The notes under the pieces were generated by a model, which worked only from the letters and a program-made list of their open reading frames with translations, did no database searches and was not told where the DNA came from. Shown in pieces: positions 22,117 to 32,887 of a stretch of DNA of 64,000 bases (its first letter is position 1; every line of letters starts with the position of its first letter). The translations under genes were made by a program, and so were the position numbers. Source of the DNA: Antedon bifida (taxonomy: Eukaryota > Echinodermata > Crinoidea > Comatulida > Antedonidae); the NCBI GenBank assembly GCA_963402885.1, contig OY727100.1, forward strand, positions 4,575,501 to 4,639,500, in the 5' to 3' direction.

Positions 22117-22681
22117 GACAAATATTAAACATTTATATCAAATTATAGAGAAATACATAGTTTAGAAAAATGCAAACAATATTGAACATATTGATAATAA
22201 TGTAAGAAAAGAAATAAAAGTGGAAAAGAAACAAATGTAGTTAAAAATAAAATGGGTAAAATTAACAACAGATATGGAGTTTCTAAATTAAATAGAATAG
22301 TAAAATACAGTATACTTTTACGTACCACGGCCAGTAAGAAACGAATTGATTTCATTTATTGGTACTGACATTGTAACACTAGGGATGAGTGAACACTCTT
22401 TCCTGGTAACACACTATATTAATAGTGGGAAACCAAAATAAAAAACAAATATTAAACATTTATTTCTACAAATTAGTACAGAGTAGCAACAAACATACAA
22501 CCAATAATTAACATATTTTTATAATGCAAGAAAAGAAATAAAAGTGGAAAAGAAACAAATGTAGTTAAAAATAAAATGGGTAAAATTAAAAAAACAGATA
22601 TAGAGTTTAAAATAAATGTACAAGTAATTATGAATGTAATTAAACGATTATATTTAAGGCTATTTCTAATATTATATTCTA
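22117..22681. other. Array spacer with a partial duplication
   Basis: The block beginning AAATATTAAACATTTAT appears at about 22120 and again at about 22450, with the TTCATTTATTGGTACTGACA block between them. This local duplication is not in the other spacers and marks an additional breakpoint beside the kinase insertion. Confidence 0.6.
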
Positions 22682-24203
22682 CTAAAGGGTGAGCTCGCTT
22701 CGCTTGCTCCCCCTCTAGGAAGTGTAGACGATGGTTCTCGGAATGATAATGTTCTTCTTTTACGTTTTCTGTCGGTTACCATTATTGAAAATGCTTGACA
22801 TTCGTAAAACTAAACTATTCTGTTTCACAGGATGATTAATAACATTTTAAAGTATAGTCTTTATTATTTGGTAGGGCCCTTATAGGGCGGAGGTGGGGAG
22901 GCGGAGTTCATTTGAGGGAGGGGCTTATTCGAGGGATATATGTTAAATTTTGTAGTTTTAATAATATGGTAACATTTATAATCAAATGAAATCCTCTATC
23001 TAATAGATATGAAAAGTGGTAAAAAAGAATAACAAATGCTTGGTAAATTGTAGATAATAGTGTGATGAATTCTACTACAAATAGTATAATTGTGTTATTA
23101 TAAAAAACTAAAATGGCTATGACTAATGGCCAACTTAAAGACCCCTTACCTGCAATTTTGGACGTTTTTTGGAAAATAATACATATCTATCACTTTAAAA
23201 ACATTAAACCATGTCATTCCTTGTCTTAAATGTACGTTTTATGGTAAATTATGATAAAAAGTGAGAAACAATGCACTACCTAAGTAGCTCGCGGCGATCG
23301 ACCTCTCGTGGACGGTCTTAGGCCTAGCCTAGCTAGGCTTAGTTTTGTGGGCCTAGCTGGTAAACATCGGTAACGTACGAACATCGTACGCTAGCTATAT
23401 ACCTAGCCTGACGTTGTATAGTTGCTGCAATAATTGTCTTTCTATTTTTGCCAGACTCCGTTGATACAAATTGGGGAAAACCCGGTATTTTCGCTGAAAA
23501 GTTAGGAGTCTTCCATTTGTTTTGGCCTCACGATCGATCGAAAAATGGGCGAATTACAGGTGAAAAACAAAAATATCAATCCGCGCGCAATGCATTTTGG
23601 GATTTATAGCGGGCCGCTATAATTATTAGAATCGACTTATTTTTCACATTTTTAACCGTTTAAAGACGAAAAAAGTTATCGCAATAGGACCATATAGTAT
23701 TATTTTTACATTAAATATAGTTTGTGATCTTAAATTAGATCTAAAAAACGTAGGGAAGGGGGCTTTAAGCTCCAGTCCTTCTATAGTATCTGTTTTTTTC
23801 TTCCGTCTTCCAATGGGACACTGTATTGATTGATGGAAAGTGCCTGTTTCCAGTCACCTTTAGGGTCAAATCTATTATTTTAACTGCTCCCTTGAGAAAA
23901 TAGTTGAAACCATGTTGCTGCAAGGTGAACTTATCATAAACCCGGAAATGACTTGCCCGCCAAGAATTGAAATTGAGTAGAAAATCTACTGTTGAAATCA
24001 TAAATGTTGTTAAAAAACTCTTTATAATATCTTGCTAAGATAGAAATATAGAAAAATAGCGTCGAACTGCACATTAATGTTATCAAATCTACGTTTTGCG
24101 GTACATCTGAGATAGATAAGGTAGGTATCCAAGGCGGAGATTTGTACCGAAGTTTTTGCATTGTGCTCGCCTATGTCAGAATTAACCATAATTTATATAT
24201 AGA
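22682..24203 (-). mobile_element. Non-autonomous Helitron, copy 2
   Basis: Inverted relative to 4895-6091. The 5' end (24203) reads TCTATATATAAATTATGG and the 3' end has the same GAGC hairpin but TTAG in place of CTAG. The homologous spacer at 13811-13835 (TATATGCTATTAAACATG) is the empty site: here the same sequence is split exactly between A and T. A TTAA-flanked element (23139-23764) is nested inside. No Rep/helicase gene. Confidence 0.8.
23139..23764. mobile_element. 626-bp TTAA-flanked DNA element nested in the Helitron
   Basis: TTAA at 23135-23138 and 23765-23768 flanks ends AGACCCCTTACC and (inverted) AGCCCCCTTCCC. TTAA targets are typical of piggyBac and Kolobok groups; no transposase is present. 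Its interior (AAAGTTATCGCAATAGGA) recurs, diverged, at 36520-36600. It includes an AGGCCTAGCCTAGC patch. Confidence 0.7.
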
Positions 24204-24424
24204 TTCAACATGTTATATCAACTGATAAAGGGGCTGCGTGTAACATTGTATTATTTTAACCTAAAGATATAATATAATGTATGGAAAAATATTTAAACAG
24301 ATGTACTTATTTAGATTAATAGAAGGAAAAGGTTTGATCCTTTACAAACTGAGCGACATGGCAGAAAGTTCTGTGATGCATAGGCCTAAGTTGTTTTTTA
24401 AGTACTAAAAAACGATAATAAAAT

Positions 24425-24497
24425 GGACTAATAAGGGACTTGAACCCTTGACCCTCAGATTAAAAGTCTGATGCTCTACCAACTGAGCTAACCGGGC
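24425..24497 (-). pseudogene. tRNA-Lys(TTT) with a damaged acceptor stem
   Basis: The body with anticodon TTT and both Pol III boxes is intact, but the 3' end reads AGTCC instead of GGGCG, so two acceptor pairs (2-71 and 4-69) are lost. It lies upstream of A2, the place held by the damaged copy at 11349 upstream of A1. Confidence 0.8.
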
Positions 24498-24934
24498 TTC
24501 ATGAAATATAAATGTTTTCATTGCCCAGAGTTAGGTTACTGTGAACCTATTATACTGTATATTCTTACTACTTAAATGCACTCAAAATAAGAGCTTGTAC
24601 ATTTATTTTAGTTCTATAAGAACATAAAATGAATAAACACTAAACTAGTTCATTTTCACTATTATTACTGGGTTGATTCAGAGATAGCTTCATAATGATA
24701 ACATTGTAGGCCTATAATTTCGCACATTTTGAAGATTTAACCTAAGACATAAAGATTATGTATTCAAAATGTTTCATTTAAACTGATTCAAGTAATGGAA
24801 GAAAAACATTTATTTTATAAAATTATATTTTAAAAATAGGCCTATATATTCAACAGTTTTTACTTATTCCATCATATTGTATAGGATTAAAATATTATGA
24901 CATTTCTAATTTATTTTAAACTTTTCATTCTTTA

Positions 24935-25208
24935 ATAATATCTCTATTGTTAAAGCGGCGTTATCAATCATCAAACGTCATGCTGCGACCGATTTACGGA
25001 ACCGCGAATTTTCACACATTTTGATTGGCTAACAAATAATAATTAAAACAATAGGGAAAGTACACCCACGTGATAAAAACAAGTGATTTGTGGAGTTGTC
25101 ATCAATTTGTCAATAGACATTCAACTGTTATAACGTAAATATCTGAACCAACGATCTGCTTAATTACGTCAAGTTTTACGTATTCTGCAATTAATCCGTA
25201 ATAATACA
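24935..25208 (+). promoter_or_regulatory. Promoter and 5' leader of gene A2
   Basis: Same elements as A1, with GATAAAAAC at 25072-25080, 137 bases before the ATG. The leader carries an extra CAAGTTTTACGT copy next to TTAATTACGT that A1 and B1 lack but B2 and C share. Confidence 0.55.
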
Positions 25209-25918
25209 ATGAATCCTGGAACATCTTCAATTGGTTGCCATGAAAGACTCCAGTGGTATGAAATGCATTCTACAAGCTTCCACGATGGCATCGAAGAAGA
25301 TGACAGTCCACTACCGTATTTGTCAAGAGAAGATCTGCTACAAACTGAAATGGATTCAGATCTGAGAATCTACTTTCCACATCTACCAAGTGATTCAATA
25401 ACGCCAGTGTGTGAGTCTCCCGATGTGTTGATGACATGTGACGAATGTGATGTCAGCGATGACGACTATACCAGTGATAGTGTCTGTGAGACCAGTGACG
25501 ACAGTGATGCCGATTTATTACGTGAGCTTCAAATAGGATGTCCTTGTAAGTACTTTTCTAGTGTTTAGATAATTTTGAAATGTATCTTTCTTAAAATGTT
25601 AAAATGAATTCATTTTTATTTTAAAAATCAGAAATTACTGAAACATATTCAATTTTGCTTTTGTTTTTATTTTATAATATTTGTTTTTCTTTTCCAGCCA
25701 TGTTAGATGATTCTCAATCTCTCATCACACAAAACGAAGAAGGTGTTATTGATCAAGAAATGGAATGCAGTGAAGTCTTCAAGTTCTTAAGCATCTCACC
25801 AGACTACTGGACAGACGTCACCAGTTATCAAACGACTACCAAACTCCAGCCAGCATCTAATCACGTGTCTTATAATAATAATAATAATTTATTTTTACAT
25901 ACTTATAGGACTTGCTGA
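25209..25918 (+). CDS. Acidic two-exon protein A2, tandem family
   Basis: Exons 25209-25545 and 25698-25918, phase 1 junction, 185 aa. Exon 2 and the intron are nearly identical to A1 (MLDDSQSLITQNEEGV), whereas exon 1 shares SDSITPVCESPDV with B2 and C, a mosaic pattern that suggests gene conversion. The acidic stretch has SDSVCETSDDSD (Asp to Val). TGACGTCA (25979-25986) and AATAAA (26034-26039) follow. Function unknown. Confidence 0.8.
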
Positions 25919-25978
25919 TAAAACTTTGATAACGTTTTTAATAGTTCATAGCATAACGTAAACATTGTACGACCTGAA

Positions 25979-26039
25979 TGACGTCATGTAAATAATAGTA
26001 TATACATTATAGTTTAACCAGTTCTTTTTATTTAATAAA
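25979..26039 (+). promoter_or_regulatory. 3' region of A2: CRE palindrome and polyA signal
   Basis: TGACGTCA at 25979-25986 and AATAAA at 26034-26039. Confidence 0.55.
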
Positions 26040-26264
26040 TTTATTTTATTAGCTATCATAATTCGTTTGTTTTGTTTCTTTTTTACTCTGCGTTTTAAAG
26101 GTATAATTGTACTTTAAATTAATTTTAAATTTAAATAAATTGTAGATTCGTTGTGTCATGTATTTTCGCATATTATATTGACTCCCATTAAATGTGAGTA
26201 CACTTACCATTATTACCATTTTTATTTCTTAATATTCTGCACGGATTGGAATGAAATGTTTTAT

Positions 26265-26328
26265 TTTATTTTTTTTTTATTCAATCGAAACCAACAGCGA
26301 TAATTACCGCCACTAGCATTATAATGTT
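26265..26328 (-). repeat. Retroelement tail in the A2 3' flank
   Basis: Same insertion as at 13060-13120, here with TCGATTGAATAAAAAAAA on the - strand, at the same place relative to the gene. Confidence 0.6.
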
Positions 26329-27259
26329 GAATTAACGGCATTTAAAAAAAAGAAACATTTGTACCGAATACATTCTTTTTTAAATTGCGTAATTTGTGTA
26401 CAGCAATAACTTCTATCAATCATTTGTTACTCATAACGCCCAAAATAACAGTAATAGCATAGATATTCCAGTTGTATATTTTATAAAAGAAAGGCGTTTC
26501 CGATTGAATTGTATAGATATTGTGATGTGAACACAATAATACTGTGGATGTGTAACAGGTCGTGGTTCCTGTTGACTACATTCGTTATAAATTGACCATT
26601 GGTTTTTAATTCTAAATTAAATAGAATAGTAAAATACAGTATACTTTTACGTACCACGGCCAATAAGAAACGAATTGATTTCATTTATTGGTACTGACAT
26701 AGTAACACGAGGGAAGAGTGAACACTCTTTTCTGGTAACACACTATATTTAGTGGCGTAAAAACCAAATTAAAAAACAAATATATAGAGTATATAAATAT
26801 AGAGAAATACAGAGTAGCAACAAACATACAACCAATAATGAACATATTTTTATAATGCAAGAAAAGAAATAAAAGTGGAAAAGAAACAAATGTAGTTAAA
26901 AATAAAATGGGTAAAATTAACAAAACAAACAGATATAGAGTTTAAAATGAATGTACAAGTAATTATGAATGTAACTAAACGATTATATTTCAGACTATTT
27001 CTTATATTTATAGGATAGTAAACAGGTTATATCAACTGAAACAAACGGGCTGCGTGTAACATTTTATGATAATAAAATAATAATATTTTAACCTAAAGAC
27101 ATAATATAAATGTATTTAAAATTTTTTTAATCGTACTTATTTAGATTAATAGAAGAAAAAGGTTTGATCCTCTACAAACTGAGCGACATGACAGAAAGTT
27201 CTGTGATGCATAAGTTGTTTTTAAGTACTAAAAAATAATAATAAAATGGAAAAAATATT
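26329..27259. other. Array spacer, no protein gene seen
   Basis: Homologous to 13121-14062, including AAAGAAAGGCGTTTCCGATTG and TGACATAGTAACAC. The Helitron target region is present here without the Helitron. Confidence 0.6.
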
Positions 27260-27332
27260 CAACCAATAAGGGACTTGAACCCTTGACTCTCAGATTAAAA
27301 GTCTGATGCTCTACCAACTGAGCTAACCGGGC
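27260..27332 (-). pseudogene. tRNA-Lys(TTT) with weakened acceptor stem
   Basis: The 3' end is GGTTG rather than GGGCG, so pair 2-71 is lost and 1-72 becomes a G-T wobble; one base of the variable region also differs (GAGTC for GGGTC). The anticodon TTT and both internal promoter boxes remain. Confidence 0.75.
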
Positions 27333-28033
27333 TTCATGAACTACGAATGTTTTCATTGCCCAAAGTTTTTTTAAATTTTAATCGGCTTAAATGGTGCAAA
27401 CAATTACTTTAGTTACTTTGAGCATATTATATTGTATATTCTTGCTACTTAAATGTACTCAAATTAAGAGCTTGTATACATTCACTTTAGTTCTATAAGA
27501 ACATAAAGTGAATAAACACTAAACTAGTTCAAGCTTCACTATTATTTTTTTTAGAAAATATAATAGTGTTAAATTAATTGCATTTTTGAAAAGATAATTT
27601 AACTTATAACTGATATGGGCTGCATCAGATATACCTTCATAATAATAACATTGTAGGCCTATAATTTCGTAAATTTTCAAGATTTAACCTAAGATAATGT
27701 ATTCAAAATGTTTCATTTAAACTGATTTCAAGTAACGGAAGAACAAAAACTATTTGATATAATTTCTAATATTAGGCCTATAGGCTATTAAGCATGTTAT
27801 ATCAACTGATAAAGGGGCTGTGTGTAACATTGTATGATTACCTCAATATTTTAACCTAAATGTAAAGACATAATATAAAATGTATTGAAAAATATTTAAA
27901 TCGATGTACTTATTTAGATTAATAGAAGAAAAAGGTTTGATCCTCTACAAACTAAGCGAAATGACAGAAAGTTCTGTGACGCATAAGTTGTTTTTAAGTA
28001 CTCAAAAAAAGATAATAAAATAGAAAAATATTA

Positions 28034-28106
28034 CGCCCAATAAGGGACTTGAACCCTTGACCCTCAGATTAAAAGTCTGATGCTCTACCAACTGAGCTAA
28101 CCGGGC
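28034..28106 (-). tRNA. tRNA-Lys(TTT)
   Basis: Complete and identical in the mature part to the copy at 14063, with a TTTTT terminator. First of a second 173-base-period triplet that corresponds to 14063/14236/14409. Confidence 0.95.
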
Positions 28107-28206
28107 TTCATATAAATACCTTGTTCTCATTCTTAGACGTTTGTTTTATTTCAATTGGCCTAAAGTATAAAATTGACTTGAAATATAATGGAAGCAAAAA
28201 CGAATA

Positions 28207-28279
28207 CGCCCAATAAGGGACTTGAACCCTTGACCCTCAGATTAAAAGTCTGATGCTCTACCAACTGAGCTAACCGGGC
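28207..28279 (-). tRNA. tRNA-Lys(TTT)
   Basis: Complete and identical in the mature part, TTTTT in the trailer; second of the triplet. Confidence 0.95.
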
Positions 28280-28379
28280 TTCATATAAATACCTTGTTCT
28301 CATTCTTAAACATTTGTTTTACTTCAATTGGCCTAAAGTATAAAATTGACTTGAAAGATAATGGAATCAAAAACGAATA

Positions 28380-28452
28380 CGCCCAATAAGGCACTTGAAC
28401 CCTTGACCCTCAGATTAAAAGTCTGATGCTCTACCAACTGAGCTAACCGGGC
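28380..28452 (-). tRNA. tRNA-Lys(TTT) with a T-arm mutation
   Basis: One base differs: C61 is G (AAGTGCCTT for AAGTCCCTT), breaking the near-universal G53-C61 pair and the B box. Third of the triplet. Probably weak or dead. Confidence 0.8.
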
Positions 28453-28640
28453 TTCATGAACTAACCATTGTTAGTTAGGTTACTGTGAACCTATTATACT
28501 GTATATTTTTGCTACTTAAATGTACTCAAATTAAGAGCTTGTATATTTATTTAGCTCTATAAAAACTTAAAAGTGAATAAACAGTAAACTGGCCTAAAGT
28601 AAAAAATTGACATGAAAGATAATGTAAGCAAAAACGAATA

Positions 28641-28713
28641 CGCCCAATAAGGGACTTGAACCCTTGACCCTCAGATTAAAAGTCTGATGCTCTACCAACT
28701 GAGCTAACCGGGC
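28641..28713 (-). tRNA. tRNA-Lys(TTT)
   Basis: Complete and intact, TTTTT in the trailer. It lies 261 bases beyond the triplet and has no counterpart in the first A-B spacer, so it is an extra local duplication together with part of its flank. Confidence 0.95.
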
Positions 28714-29076
28714 TTCATATAAATACCTTGTTCTCATTCTTAGACGTTTGTTTTATTTCAATTGGCCTAAAGTATAAAATTGACATGAAAGATAATACTC
28801 AAACTAAGAGCTTGTATATTTATTTAGTTCTATAAAAACTTAAAAGTGTAAAAAAAAAAAAACAGTAAACTAGTTCAAGCTTCTTGAATAATAATAAAAA
28901 GTAATGGAAGAACAAACATCATTTTATAAAATTATAATTTAAAAATAGGCCTATATATTCAACAGTTTTTACTTATTCCATCATATTGTATAGGATTAAA
29001 ATATTATGACATTTCTAATTTATTTTAAACTTTTCATTCTTTGATATAATAATTAGCTCGTATTTATAGTTTTAAA

Positions 29077-29352
29077 TAATATCTCTATTGTTAAAGCGAC
29101 GTTATCAATCATCAAACGGCATGCCGCGACCGATTTACGGAACCGCGCGCATTTTCACACATTTTGATTGGCTAACAAATGATAATTAAAACAATAGGGA
29201 AAGAACATCCACGTGATAAAAACAAGGGATTTGTGGAGTTGTCCTCACTTTGTCAAAAGACATTCAACTGTTATAACGTAAATATCTGAACCAACGATCT
29301 ACTTAATTACGTCAAGTTTTACGTATTCTGAAATTAACCAGTCAATACTACA
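29077..29352 (+). promoter_or_regulatory. Promoter and 5' leader of gene B2
   Basis: Near-identical to the promoter of C: GATAAAAAC at 29215-29223, 138 bases before the ATG, with CACGTG and the inverted CCAAT box. Confidence 0.55.
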
Positions 29353-30069
29353 ATGAATACAGGAAAATCTTCAACTGGTTGCCATGAAAGACTCCAGTGG
29401 TATGAAATGTATTCTACAACCTTCCAAGATGACATCGAAGAAGATGATAGTCCACTATCGTATTTGTCAAGAGAAGATCTTCTACAAACTGAGATGGATT
29501 CAGATCTCAGAATCTACTTTCCACATCTACCAAGTGATTCAATAACGCCAGTGTGTGAGTCTCCCGATGTGAGGGTGTGTGTCAGCGATGACGACTATAC
29601 CAGTGATAGCGACTGTGAGACCAGTGACGACAGTGATGCCGATTTATTACGTGAGCTTCAAATGGGATGTCCTTGTAAGTACTGTTGTGTGTTTATCATA
29701 CTAAAAGATTCTCTAAAGTTTAAAATACTGATAGAAGGACGAACATTATTATAATGTAATAATGTCTTTCATAAAATTCTTTTAATCACGTTGTCGTTAC
29801 AAATGTTTTATATATTTATATTAATAATTTGATTATCTTTTACAGCCATGTTAGACGAATCTGAATCCATCACACAAAACGAAGAAGGTACAAAGAACAA
29901 TTATCAAGAAATGGAACGGAGTGAGGTCTTCAACTACAACTTCTTAAGCATCTCACCAGACTACTGGACTGACGTCACCAACTATCAACTGACTACCAAA
30001 CTCCAGCCAGCATCTAATCACGTGTCTTATAATAACAACTTGTTTTTACATACTCATAGAACTTGTTGA
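29353..30069 (+). CDS. Acidic two-exon protein B2, tandem family
   Basis: Exons 29353-29674 and 29846-30069, phase 1 junction, 181 aa. B-type exon 2 (MLDESESITQNEEGTKN). An in-frame deletion and change replace the DVLMTCDECDVSDDDY segment of its relatives with DVRVCVSDDDY. The 3' flank is a mosaic: it begins B-like (TTTGAGAACG) and becomes A-like (ATTGTACGACCTG). TGACGTCA is at 30124-30131 and AATAAA at 30180-30185. Function unknown. Confidence 0.8.
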
Positions 30070-30123
30070 TTTGAGAACGTTTTTAATAGTTCATAGCCTA
30101 ACGTAAACATTGTACGACCTGAA

Positions 30124-30185
30124 TGACGTCATGTAAATAATAGTATATAAATTATAGTTTTAACCAGTTCTTTTTATTTAATAAA
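30124..30185 (+). promoter_or_regulatory. 3' region of B2: CRE palindrome and polyA signal
   Basis: TGACGTCA at 30124-30131 and AATAAA at 30180-30185. Confidence 0.55.
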
Positions 30186-31734
30186 ATTATTTTATTAGCT
30201 ATCATAGATTGTTTGTTTTGTTTCTTTTTTACTCTGTGTTTTAAAGGTATAATTGTACTTAAATAACTCTTAGAGATTAAATTGTAGATTCGTTGTGTCA
30301 TGTATTTTCGCATATTATGTTGACTCCCATTAAATGTGAGTACAATTACCATTATTGCCATTTTTATTCCTTAATACTCTCTGCACAGATTGGAATGAAA
30401 TGTTCAGTTCACAATCTTTCTATTGATTTTTAGAAAAATTATAATGTTAAATTAAGTGCATTTTGAAAAGGAAACACTTATACCGAATACATTTTTTTTT
30501 TCAATTTGCGTAAATTATAATGTACAGCAATAACTTCTATCAATCATTTGTTACTCATAACGCCCAAAATAACAGTAATAGCATAGATGTTTTATAAAAG
30601 AAAGGCGTTTCCGATTGAATTGTATAGATATTGTGATGTGAACACAATAATACTGTCGATGTGTAACCGGTCGTGGTTCCTGTTGACTACATAAGACATT
30701 CGTTATAAATTGACCATTGGTTTTTAATTCTAAATTAAATAGAATAGTAAAATACAGTATACTTTGACGTACCACGGCCAATAAGAAACGAATTGATTTC
30801 ATTTATTGGTACTGACATAGTAACACTATGGAAGAACACTCTTTCCTGGTAACACACTATATTTAGTGGCGTAAAAACCAAATTAAAAAACAAATATTGA
30901 ACATTTATTTCTACAAATTATAGAGAAATACAGAGTAGCAACAAACATACAACCAATAATGAACATATTTTTATAATGCAAGAAAAGAAATAAAAGTGGA
31001 AAAAAAACAAATGTAGTTAAAAATAAAATGGGTAAGATTAACAAAACAAACAGATATAGAGTTTAAAATGAATGTACAAGTAATTATGAATGTAATTAAA
31101 CGATTATATTTCAGACTATTACTTATATTTATAGGATAGTAAACATGTTATATCAACTGAAACAAACGGGCTTTTCATTGCCCAAAGTTTTTTTTAATTT
31201 TAATCGGCTTAAATGGTGCAAACAATTACTTTAGTTACTGTGAGCATATTATATTGTATATTCTTGCTACTTAAATGTACTCAAATTAAGAGCTTGTACA
31301 TTTATTTTAGTTCTATAAAAACTTAAAGTGAATAAACAGTAAACAAGTTCAAGCTTCACTATTATTTTTTTAGAAAATATAATAGTGTTAAATTAATTGC
31401 ATTTTTGAAAAGATAATTTAACTTATAACTGATATGGGCTGCATCAGAGATAGCTTCATAATTATAACATTGTAGGCCTATAATTTCGCAATTTTTCAAA
31501 ATTTAATCTCAGATATAAAGATAATGTATTCAAAATGATTAATTTAAACTGATTTCAAGTAATGGAAGAACAAACATTATTTTATAAAATTATAATTTAA
31601 AAATAAGCCTATATATTCAACAGTTTTTACTTATTCCATCATATTGTATAGGATTAAAATATTATGACATTTCTAATTTATTTTAAACTTTTCATTCTTT
31701 GATATAATAATTAGCTCGTATTTATAGTTTTAAA
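30186..31734. other. Array spacer that has lost its tRNA
   Basis: Homologous to the other spacers, but near 31168 ACAAACGGGCT joins TTTCATTGCCC directly. In the spacer at 27040-27360 these words are separated by about 300 bases containing a tRNA-Lys gene that ends ACCGGGCTTCAT. A deletion between two CGGGCT repeats removed it. No protein gene seen. Confidence 0.65.
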
Positions 31735-32010
31735 TAATATCTCTATTGTTAAAGCGACGTTATCAATCATCAAACGGCATGCCGCGACCGATTTACGGAA
31801 CCGCGCGCATTTTCACACATTTTGATTGGCTAACAAATGATAATTAAAACAATAGGGAAAGAACATCCACGTGATAAAAACAAGGGATTTGTGGAGTTGT
31901 CCTCACTTTGTCAAAAGACATTCAACTGTTATAACGTAAATATCTGAACCAACGATCTACTTAATTACGTCAAGTTTTACGTATTCTGAAATTAACCAGT
32001 CAATACTACA
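31735..32010 (+). promoter_or_regulatory. Promoter and 5' leader of gene C
   Basis: GATAAAAAC at 31873-31881, 138 bases before the ATG, with the CACGTG and inverted CCAAT elements in the same positions as in B2. Confidence 0.55.
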
Positions 32011-32767
32011 ATGAATACAGGAAAATCTTCAACTGGTTGCCACGAAAGACTCCAGTGGTATGAAATGTATTCTACAACCTTCCAAGATGACATCGAAGAA
32101 GATGATAGTCCACTATCGTATTTGTCAAGAGAAGATCTTCTACAAACTGAGATGGATTCAGATCTCAGAATCTACTTTCCACATCTACCAAGTGATTCAA
32201 TAACGCCAGTGTGTGAGTCTCCCGATGTGTTGATGACATGTGACGAATGTGATGTCAGTGATAGCGACTGTGAGACCAACGATAACAGTGATGCCGATTT
32301 ATTACGTGAGCTCCAAATGGAATGTCCATGTAAGTACTGTTGCTTGTTTCTCATTAGTATAAATTATATAATATTAAATATACTAATGTATTGTAAAATT
32401 CAGGAAAAACATTTATAAACAAATATATATCCTCTGTGTTTCTTTAATTAATAATTAATTAGAATCTCTTCATTTTTATGTTAAGAACGACGCTTACTTG
32501 GAAGATACTCGTGTCATGTACGAGCCGCCTTTAAGTTATTTTAACCTATTTTGTTTTACAGCCATGATAGACGAATCAGAAACACACGAAGATGTAGAAC
32601 ATCCCGACAGAAATGGTGAAGAATTGAGTGAGGTCTTCAATTACAACTTCTTAAGCATCTCACCAGACTACTGGACAGACGTCACCAGTTATCAACTGAC
32701 TACCAAACTCCAGCCAGCATCTAATCACGTGTCTTATAATAACTTCTTTTTTCATAGAACTTGCTGA
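32011..32767 (+). CDS. Acidic two-exon protein C, tandem family
   Basis: Exons 32011-32329 and 32562-32767, phase 1 junction, 174 aa. Exon 1 is almost identical to B2 up to CESPDV, then lacks the DDDYTS segment (CDVSDSDCETNDNSD). The intron (232 bases) and the start of exon 2 (MIDESETHEDVEHPDRNGEE) are unlike the other copies, but the end block SISPDYWTDVTSYQLTTKLQ is fully conserved. The 3' flank is also different: TGACGTCA is absent and AATAAA is at 32888-32893. Oldest or most diverged member and the right end of the array. Confidence 0.8.
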
Positions 32768-32887
32768 TTAAACTTGGAGATCGATTTTAATTGTTAATGT
32801 ACATACTTTCTATATTTCTATGCTGGCCTAAAGTACATACTTGTACATAATAGGATACAATGTATATTTTAAGAACAGTTCATATCA

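Noticed and set aside
22143..31160. Spacer frames such as MKSIRFLLAVVRKSILYFTIL repeated in several spacers
   Set aside because: They recur because the spacers are duplicated; the frames differ in length and end in each copy, and lack promoters or Kozak-like starts.
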